A stretch of DNA of 21,959 nt from UBA1402 sp964575345 (GTDB lineage: Bacteria > Bacteroidota > Bacteroidia > Bacteroidales > UBA1402), in NCBI GenBank assembly GCA_964575345.1, contig CAZNQD010000038.1:1-21959 (forward strand). Direction: 5' to 3'. Positions 15,173 through 21,959 of the stretch are shown here, one piece after another; the first letter of the stretch is position 1, and each line of letters starts with the position of its first letter. The translations under genes were made by a program, and so were the position numbers. A model generated the notes under the pieces. That model did not search any database. It saw only the letters and a program-made list of their open reading frames with translations, and was not told the DNA's origin.

Positions 15173-17329
15173 CTATCGGGCATAAATAATGATCTTTTTG
15201 GTTTCGATGGCACCGTCTTCGTACACAGTGCGCTCAATATTGATGCCTACACCGGGTTCAAGCAACCTGATGCCGTTCAAATCGTAATAGCTGCGCGAAA
15301 CAACTACTCTGTCAAGGGATACTCCATTCAGAGCATCTTCTTTCTCCACTTTGATTTCGTCAACAGTGGCCAGTGTGGTCGAATCGGCCATAATACAAGC
15401 CTGGAAGGCAGGTATCACAGGATTGGCTGTTTTCACAAAGGCTGTACCTTCTTCGTTCATCACGTAAGCATAAACGGTAGCGGTATCTGAACCAAGAGCT
15501 TGAGGTATAAAGCGCCTGTTGGTTCTGTAAGCTATGCCACTTGACGGAGCGTTGAAGGTGGTCTGAGCAATACCCAGCTCAAGGCCTGTTTCGCTTTCGT
15601 ACAAGAAGGTTATGGGCTGGCCAACGTATTTTTCGGCTACTTTAATTACATAACCTACCGTGTTAGCTACGATATTGGCGGTTTCTCCCAATTCAACAAA
15701 TTCTCCCGAGGAGAGTCGTCTTATAACGTAATCCGTTCCGCGTACCAATTCATTCTTGTCGGCATCCATAATAAGCGGCTTGTTGAAAGGTGCTACAAAA
15801 GGTTCGTAACCTGAGCCGAAAATACGGGTAAAGTTTACAGATCCTGTTACAGACAACACCTCATTCTGAGCGATATTCATAGCCTTGTCGTATTCCACGA
15901 AAACATTTCCAGCAGCAGTAATATCTATGCTTACCGTATTTACATCCAAGTAAATGTCAGGAATGAAGACATTTACCTTCTGCAAGGTTTTATAACGGTC
16001 CATTGTATAGCTGCAAGAGGTCGAGGTGGATTTTACTATGTAGGATACATCATTAATAATGTACTCGACAAACTGACCGGCAGTAATATTACTAACAGTA
16101 ACAGCCCTGCCTCCGGTGGATTGGCTGTACAAACCGGCGGGTTGACCATCGGCTCCGGTGCGGAGTATGTAGCTGTCAAAGTTTGCCGCGAAATCGGGGA
16201 AGTACTGAATCTTGACAGAATCCTGATCGTAATAGAAAAGGTTATCGGCGTTTTTATCACTGCCGGCACCTTCGTTCAGGTAAATGTCGGTCAATACATT
16301 CAGCGTGTCACGAGTTTCAGTCCAGCCATTAGCCAACATCAATTCAATAACAGCCGAATCTACCTGAGTAAAGTCGTAACACTTGGCTACCCGGTAATTG
16401 GTGCGGCCATCGATAACAATGCTGGTACTGGCAGAAGTATAGCCCTCTGCCGATGCAGTAGCCGTCAGCGTGCAGCTTTCATCGATAATCAGAGGTTCTG
16501 TGTAAACACCACTGTTCGTTCCGTATTCATAATTAATCACCGAAACCGGAGCAAACAACACATCGCTGTTGTTGTAGCTGATGGCATAGGTCTTAGCCGT
16601 ACCGTTCACAGCGATCAGGCTAATGACAGGTGCATTTACGGCAACTTCTGTTCCTGCGGCAAATTTACTCTTTACCAGCGGTGAATTCACCGTACCGTTC
16701 GTTGCGTAAGCCAGCAGATAAGTCGTATCTGCACTGACTGCAAAGGGAGCAGTGTAAGTCTGCCATTGATACTTAGTCGTATCAACATCGGCAATTTCAA
16801 CAGCTGCCTCGTAGTCTTCGACACTAACACTGGCATACATCAGGCCGGCTTCGGGCTGGGTCGAAAGCATGGTAATGATACGGGATATTCCGTCCACTCC
16901 TGTCATCAACACGGTCGGTTCTACCATGACGGCACCCTTGACCAGTTTGCTGAAAGCGATGTTGTCAATCTTCATATAGGAATAATACCTTCCTCCAAGT
17001 AAATGCAAACCGACACATTCTATGCCGGCGCTGGCAGAAGTAATCGGAGCTTTATCCAAAATGGCAGAATCTGCACTATTGGTTATGGTCAGTAAAATAC
17101 CCTCTGAACTAACTTCAGCATAGTAATGATACAATTCTAATGCATTCAGTACAACATCATAACTTTCGGCACCACTTCCGGTAAGAGTCCAGGTAGTAGA
17201 ATTCGTGGTTTTCAGCTTAAAGAGATAACCACCTGCCACAGCATAATTGATATTACCACTTTCCAGAGCAAAATCGGTTCCCTTGACAGCAAATTCTGTG
17301 CTCTGGTTATTGCCGGCAGTCAAGGCCAG
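15173..17329 (-). CDS. Large modular T9SS-secreted protein, C-terminal portion (5' end lost in gap)
   Basis: 718 visible codons reading out of the N gap. The first 84 residues (LALTAGNNQSTEF...LLTIT) repeat the domain seen on the other side of the gap. Counting from the first Thr after LAL as residue 2: about 135-225 and 229-306 are two chitobiase-C-like beta modules (PFAVSADTTYLLAYATNG; YTEPLIIDESCTLTATASAEGY), and about 310-670 hold further beta-rich segments. The last 45 or so residues form a T9SS sorting domain (SRSYYDLNGIRLLEPGVGIN..., ending YAR). Such domains direct export across the outer membrane and usually surface attachment through lipopolysaccharide. A TTG 6 bp inside the gap edge could be called a start, but upstream repeat homology shows the frame continues into the gap. 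No enzymatic motif was recognised. Confidence 0.85.
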   Translation of the reverse strand: MALTAGNNQSTEFAVKGTDFALESGNINYAVAGGYLFKLKTTNSTTWTLTGSGAESYDVVLNALELYHYYAEVSSEGILLTITNSADSAILDKAPITSASAGIECVGLHLLGGRYYSYMKIDNIAFSKLVKGAVMVEPTVLMTGVDGISRIITMLSTQPEAGLMYASVSVEDYEAAVEIADVDTTKYQWQTYTAPFAVSADTTYLLAYATNGTVNSPLVKSKFAAGTEVAVNAPVISLIAVNGTAKTYAISYNNSDVLFAPVSVINYEYGTNSGVYTEPLIIDESCTLTATASAEGYTSASTSIVIDGRTNYRVAKCYDFTQVDSAVIELMLANGWTETRDTLNVLTDIYLNEGAGSDKNADNLFYYDQDSVKIQYFPDFAANFDSYILRTGADGQPAGLYSQSTGGRAVTVSNITAGQFVEYIINDVSYIVKSTSTSCSYTMDRYKTLQKVNVFIPDIYLDVNTVSIDITAAGNVFVEYDKAMNIAQNEVLSVTGSVNFTRIFGSGYEPFVAPFNKPLIMDADKNELVRGTDYVIRRLSSGEFVELGETANIVANTVGYVIKVAEKYVGQPITFLYESETGLELGIAQTTFNAPSSGIAYRTNRRFIPQALGSDTATVYAYVMNEEGTAFVKTANPVIPAFQACIMADSTTLATVDEIKVEKEDALNGVSLDRVVVSRSYYDLNGIRLLEPGVGINIERTVYEDGAIETKKIIIYAR
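17078..17329 (-). repeat. Tandem domain copy B (left of gap)
   Basis: 84 codons from LALTAGNNQ to LLTITN. Aligned by eye, ungapped, with copy A (17431-17682), 59 of 84 residues are identical. The copy begins precisely at the first base after the N run and its upstream part is missing. The same lectin/jelly-roll-like fold is plausible for both, but I do not recognise the family with certainty. Confidence 0.9.
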
Positions 17330-17429
17330 NNNNNNNNNNNNNNNNNNNNNNNNNNNNNNNNNNNNNNNNNNNNNNNNNNNNNNNNNNNNNNNNNNNNNNN
17401 NNNNNNNNNNNNNNNNNNNNNNNNNNNNN
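17330..17429. other. Assembly gap (100 N)
   Basis: Exactly 100 undetermined bases, the usual placeholder for a scaffold join of unknown size. Both edges fall inside copies of one duplicated protein domain, so the assembler probably broke on the repeat. At the nominal length the two reading frames do not join. A true length of 2 modulo 3 would restore one open frame. Confidence 0.97.
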
Positions 17430-20400
17430 TGTCGGTAATGGTAAGTTGAATACCATCGGCTTTGACCAAAGCAAGGAAATGGTAGTTTTCGAGCGCATTC
17501 AAAACAACATTATAGCTTTCTGCACCACTACCAACGATGGTCCAGGTGGTAGAATTGGTGGTGGACAATTTAAAGAGATATCCTTTTTCTGCACCCCAAT
17601 TGACATTACCATCATAGTAGGCAAAATCAGTGCCCCTAAGCGCAAATTCGGTTGCCTGGTTATTTCCGGCTGTCAGGGCCAGGTCAAACTCTATCAGATA
17701 CTCCGAAATATCCGTATAATCGATGTCTAAGTTGCTGTAAGCACCTCTGGAATTGGCGTTACCGTGAACGTAATTGATATACTTGTTGCCTTCTTCTTCG
17801 ACCAGAGAGAAGCCTGCCTGATTGTTGGGCGAAGTCCATACATCCGAAGCCTGAGCTACCAATTCATAATCCTGACTGTAGAAGGCCACATAATCGTCTT
17901 TGTTGATAACGACCGGTGGCTTGGTATTGGCTTCCACAAAGGCCAGGATGGCGTCGTTCAATGCTGCAATAGCGGCCTGCAGTTCGGGTACACTGGCACC
18001 CGTTCCCCTGTCGTACACTGCCTGAGCTGTAGCTATGGCTGCGGCAAACACATCGGCTGCTATCTTAGTAGTATCTAATTGAGCATTCGCCTCGTCCAAC
18101 ACGGATTTCAACTCGATAGAGAAGTTATAGAACTGATAAACAGTATCTTCTACTTCGATTAAGCTCCACTCGGAATTGGCCCCGGCAGCTTTGTTACCGT
18201 AAACACCCGACCCGCTGGTGGCCGCATCAGTACCGAACAAACCATTGACAGTTCTGAGATTGTATTTGCTGCCGTCGATCATTTCAAGAATAAATTTGAC
18301 ATTATTGTCCGAGGATGCTGTTTCCTGTACAGATGTACTCCAGGAATTGGCACCCGACAAGCCGACAAATTTTTCGTCAACAGTCATTATGTTGTAAGCA
18401 TTCAATTCGCCGGTATTGAGCGGAATCACTCTAAACCATTGATAATAGGCAGAATCAGCAGCTGCATTAATCTTAACGCCATCAGCTACATCCAAGCGGT
18501 TCTGGGAACTATGTACAATATAGAAAAATTGAGTGGCCAGCGGCTGATTCATCTTCTTGAGATTGTTCATAGCTGCTGTCAGGAAGTTTTCCATTTCTAC
18601 GTATTCGTTTACCGTAGTACCTGCAAAAGCCCCGGCTGAATCTATGGCAGCATTGAGGGCGTCCAGATTGGCAGGAGCGTATTTAAACAACTCGTTACCC
18701 AACATGGCACTGTCCACTCCGGCAACTACAGCTTCTGCTTCAACAATCAAGGCATCCAGGGATACTTGCTTAGCTGCCAGCAAGGTAGAAACATCATGGC
18801 TCATCAACTTAAATCTGTCGATTGCAACCCAGTTGGCCGTACAACTGATGCCGGCAAAGCCTATTTTCAGCGTATTGTCAGCTACAGTCACGTTGACAAA
18901 AAATTCTTCGGGCGTATTGTTTAAGCTTGATACAGCCGTAGAATCATTATTGCCATAGAGGTATACATTCTGAACATAGGTTTTGGAAGCCTCGCCTGCC
19001 TGATTTTGCTTAGTGGCAATAATCCAGGCGCTCAGGGTATAGGTTCCGTTGGGTAGATCAGCAATGATTTGGTTTAAATCGAAATCGGCCAGATTGCTGG
19101 CAGCACTGATCCATTTTTCGAGGAATTTTCCCTCAAAACCGGCATACTTGGCTGTCTGTTCGCCAAAGTCACTAGCCCAGCCCGGGGTTTTACCTTCGGT
19201 CATATCGGGATTTACCACATAGGCTGTGACATCGTTGGCAGCTCTGTACGAAACCGTGGCAGCCACCAGAGCGTCGTAAGCGGCCTGGTCGGCGGTTTTG
19301 GCCGTAAAAGCATCGTTAGCAGCTGTGATAGCGGCCTGGAATACGCTTGCCTCAGCCGCTGTAGCACTATAGATGTAATTGGCTTTTGCCAGTGCAGCCG
19401 GGAATGCAGCGTACAAACGGATAGAACTGTCAGCAGCTCCAATAGCCGTGCGCAAGGCACTAAGAGAAGCAACTACATCAGCCTCAATCCTGGATGCAAC
19501 GGCAGCTTTGGCAGCTGTTATGGCATCAGCAAGGCCGGTAGCCACACTTGCCTGCATATCACCGGTGATGGCTTCGGCCTCAATAATGACTTCTTCCAAA
19601 GCTGCAATCATATCGTTTAATATGAACCCTAAGCTGTAGAGCTTAACGTTATCCAGACCAATCCAGTTGTTGGTGGCCTGTTCGGCCAGCAAGCCAATTT
19701 CCAGCGTTCCATCTGTAACAACGCCAATCACTTCGTGGAAAGTAGGCGCGGTGGTTTTAACCTGAGTTTTGCCGCTGTTGGCGAACAAAAACAAGCCATC
19801 ACCACCATTATTACAGAAAGCGGCAGCTCTCAACAGATAGGATCCGTTGGACAAACCATTGATAACCTGTGACATCTTACCAGTATAATTGGTGTTTTTC
19901 CAGTTTTCCCAGAAGGGCCCGGTGAAGTCTCCGGTCTGGTTGGTGGCAATCTTGTTACTGCTTGCTCCAGTGGTACTAGTCCAACCAGTGATATTGGTAT
20001 CAAAGTTGGGGTTCACAACAACAGAGTCGGTGATTTCTGCCTTAGCGTCGGTTTTGAGGCCTTCAGCATAGACAAAAATGTCGGTAATCGAAGTTCCGTC
20101 GTTGCTTGAGGCTGTGCCCGCAACGGTCGATGTGTAATCGGGTATCCAGCGAATGTATACTTTTGAAGCATAGTCCGCTTCCTGAGGCAGGGCAACCGTT
20201 TTGGTATACCAAACTTTATTGCTGGACATTACAATAGTATCCAGAGTAGTAAAGTTGGTACCGTCCAGAGAATATTCTACCAATTGCTTCTGATAGGCAT
20301 TGTAGTTGTACAACATGGAGGCAACCACCTTAATGTTGTTGAACATGGAAGCATTTACACAGGTTTGGTAATAATATTTATCAACCAGGGGTTTCCAGTT

Positions 20401-21690
20401 GACAGCACCATATTTGCCTTCGTAACTGGCTCCCAGCATTTCGGACTTGTCCAGCCAGCTGTTGCTGGTGCCTGCTTCATTGATAAGTGAAAGTTTGGCA
20501 GCCTGATTTTCGGCCGAAGCAAAATCGGCAGGACGGTCTTTGTTGCCCGCCACATAGAAATCCCAGCCGGCCAGATAACTTTTGACATCGTAGTCAGCTT
20601 CGAGGATAACATTGGCTGTCATGGTCACTGTGGTATCAGGTCCGGCATTTCCACCGGCCCAGCCTGTAAAGTTCATTATGGCGTTGGAGCGAGGGCTGAC
20701 CAGAACTGAACTGCCAGTTTCATACATTTTTTTACCAGCAACCGGATTAAAGGCAGGATCCAGATCAAACATATAATCCTTTACACCCGCCGGAGCAGTA
20801 ATAGTCAGCTCGTAGGTATTTATGGGCGTAAAATTGGCAGTTACCGTAGTATCTGACATCAAGACCAAATCAAGCACATTCTGGTCTGTCAGTACAGTAC
20901 CTTCTGAATTGGTCCAGTTGACAAATTCAAAACCAAATTCTCTCCAGGCTTCCAGACTCAGGGCTGTACCTTCGTCAAAGAGCGTTCCGGGAGGATTAAT
21001 GCTGATTTCTCCTCCCCCTTCGGGACTGACAAGCGGAGTAATCGTGTATTTCGGTACAAAAATCACCGTACCGTCTACCACACCGGTGATTACCAGATCA
21101 CTTACGGCACAACCTTTGCCCAAACGCATACCTTTACCCCAGGGATAAAGCTTGAGGATATAGGTTTCGTTCGAAGCAGCAGCATCGGTAATATCCAGAG
21201 ATACGCTGGTATAATAACCTCCGGCAGCATCGTTACGAGGAACCGTAATTGTTGACACCAGAGCCTCTGCAGCCTCGCCGCGTTGATTCATAACATCAAT
21301 CTTAACTTCGTCTCCTGTGCCATTTTTAAAGGTTTTAAACGAGATGTTGGTAGGTTTGAAGGTTACGCCCTTCGAGGGTTTTAAAATAAACGTGAGCACA
21401 TAATCGGGTAATTTTCCGCTCATGGTCAGAGCAGTAGCATTGGGTTCTTCAAACAAAGTGGCCGTCAAATCGTTGGACACTTTCTGAAAAGTTTTTACCT
21501 GCAATCCCGGACCCAGAATAAACTGAGTGGTCGAAAAGGCTTCTGCAGTATCCACATCGGCCACCGAGGGCAAAGCAGCTCCCGACAATACATAGGTCGA
21601 TTGGACCGTAGTGTTTTCGAAGACTGCTTGCGCTCTGAGCCATGTAGGTAAAAGCATCAGCACTAAGAGCAAAACATACGCTTTTTTCAT
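17430..21690 (-). CDS. Large modular secreted protein, N-terminal portion (3' end lost in gap)
   Basis: 1420 readable codons from an ATG at 21690. Modules in order: Sec signal peptide (1-22, MKKAYVLLLVLMLLPTWLRA); a beta-rich domain (about 23-205); two InlB-B-repeat-like segments (about 213-290 and 291-370, with GFEFVNWTN and NFTGWAGG); and a beta domain (about 372-545). A first carbohydrate-binding-like jelly roll (about 556-686, VVNPNFD...GW...WIGLDNVKLY) is followed by Ala-rich helices of FIVAR type (about 690-820). A second jelly roll (about 824-963, VVNPDMTEG...NWVAIDRFKL) is followed by more helices (965-1050). Then come a beta-trefoil/lectin-like module (about 1052-1182), helices (1186-1256) and tandem domain copy A (about 1263-1420). 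No catalytic motif was recognised; an adhesin or glycan-binding surface protein is the best guess. It very probably continues as the C-terminal portion across the gap. A weak TATCTTTA (21717-21724, minus) may be its promoter. Confidence 0.85.
17431..17682 (-). repeat. Tandem domain copy A (right of gap)
   Basis: 84 codons (residues 1337-1420 of the N-terminal portion), from LALTAGNNQ to QLTITD, homologous to copy B at 17078-17329. Shared blocks include TAGNNQ, GYLFKL, TTNSTTWT, GSGAESY and VVLNALE. Its continuation after TITD lies in the gap. Confidence 0.9.
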
Positions 21691-21734
21691 AAATGGTTAG
21701 ATTAAAAAATGAGTAATAAAGATATTTGTTGTAA

Positions 21735-21959
21735 CTATTCGTCGTAATAGAACTTTTGAACTTCAACACTACCGTCACTAAAGGTGGTCCGGATAATATT
21801 GATGCCCCGGGTCAGCGTTTTGGTCCGGATACCCGTCAGGTTGAATATTTCGCGCTGTCGTACAAATTTATCCGGCAGCTTAACCTGATTTACACCCGAT
21901 GGTCCGTTCACGATATTACCTTCCACATAGCCCGGCCCGGTAATGGCAATGATACCATC
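21735..21959 (-). CDS. C-terminal end of a second T9SS cargo protein (partial)
   Basis: The last 74 codons of a gene whose start lies beyond the right edge; the frame is open to the edge. It ends in REIFNLTGIRTKTLTRGIN followed by IIRTTFSDGSVEVQKFYYDE, which fits a type A T9SS sorting domain and closely resembles the one ending the neighbouring large protein. A GTG at 21926 could be mistaken for a start, but the preceding residues (DGIIAITGPGYV) continue a beta-rich domain. It ends 44 bp before the large protein's ATG on the same strand, so the two cargo genes may be cotranscribed. The function of the missing body is unknown. Confidence 0.8.
   Translation of the reverse strand, partial: DGIIAITGPGYVEGNIVNGPSGVNQVKLPDKFVRQREIFNLTGIRTKTLTRGINIIRTTFSDGSVEVQKFYYDE

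Noticed and set aside
17250..17323. TTG at 17323 as the start of a separate 716-residue protein
   Set aside because: The codons before it (L A) continue the repeated domain into the gap, there is no signal peptide, and a secreted T9SS cargo needs one. The apparent start is an artefact of the N run.
1..21959. Search for tRNA/rRNA genes, CRISPR arrays, insertion sequences, phage or defence genes
   Set aside because: No cloverleaf, regularly spaced repeat array, transposase, integrase or defence-type domain was recognised on either strand. Unrecognised small RNAs cannot be excluded by eye.

Overview
The window comes from a member of the Bacteroidota, most likely Bacteroidales. Four things point there: the gene order of the division and cell-wall (dcw) cluster, TAnnTTTG-type promoter elements, an acyltransferase pair of the glycine-lipid type, and two secreted proteins ending in Type IX secretion (T9SS) C-terminal sorting domains. 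A run of exactly 100 N inside one gene shows that this is a scaffolded draft assembly.

Left part (1-9440, minus strand): a compact dcw operon. In transcription order it reads mraZ, rsmH, ftsL, ftsI (with a PASTA domain), murE (meso-diaminopimelate type), mraY, murD, ftsW and the start of murG, which is cut by the window edge. Spacings are mostly 2-34 bp, with 59 bp between murE and mraY, where many other bacteria carry murF. The products make lipid II precursors, flip and polymerise septal peptidoglycan, and regulate the cluster.

Centre (9441-9789): a divergent, AT-rich intergenic region. It holds a TATTTTTG promoter for mraZ, directly abutted by two near-identical 17-bp boxes with a 20-bp period that look like MraZ operators. 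It also holds three DnaA-box-like 9-mers and a TAACTTTG promoter for the rightward genes.

Right of centre (9790-14972, plus strand): a PlsC-like O-acyltransferase and an OlsB-like N-acyltransferase (probable glsA/glsB, amino-acid lipid synthesis), metG with its own promoter, and a URO-D-fold protein resembling zinc-dependent corrinoid/thiol methyltransferases. The URO-D gene converges on the next gene across a perfect 15-bp-stem bidirectional terminator.

Right part (15173-21959, minus strand): a very large modular secreted protein, read as two pieces on either side of the N gap. It has a signal peptide, InlB-like repeats, two carbohydrate-binding-like modules, helical spacers, a lectin-like module, a tandemly duplicated domain exactly at the gap, chitobiase-C-like modules and a T9SS sorting domain. 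Behind it is the C-terminal end of a second T9SS cargo whose sorting domain is of the same unusual type. I see no tRNA, rRNA, CRISPR array, insertion sequence or phage gene. No wholly novel system stands out; the best leads are the T9SS cargo pair with its repeat-caused gap, the regulatory architecture upstream of mraZ, and the orphan URO-D-type methyltransferase.
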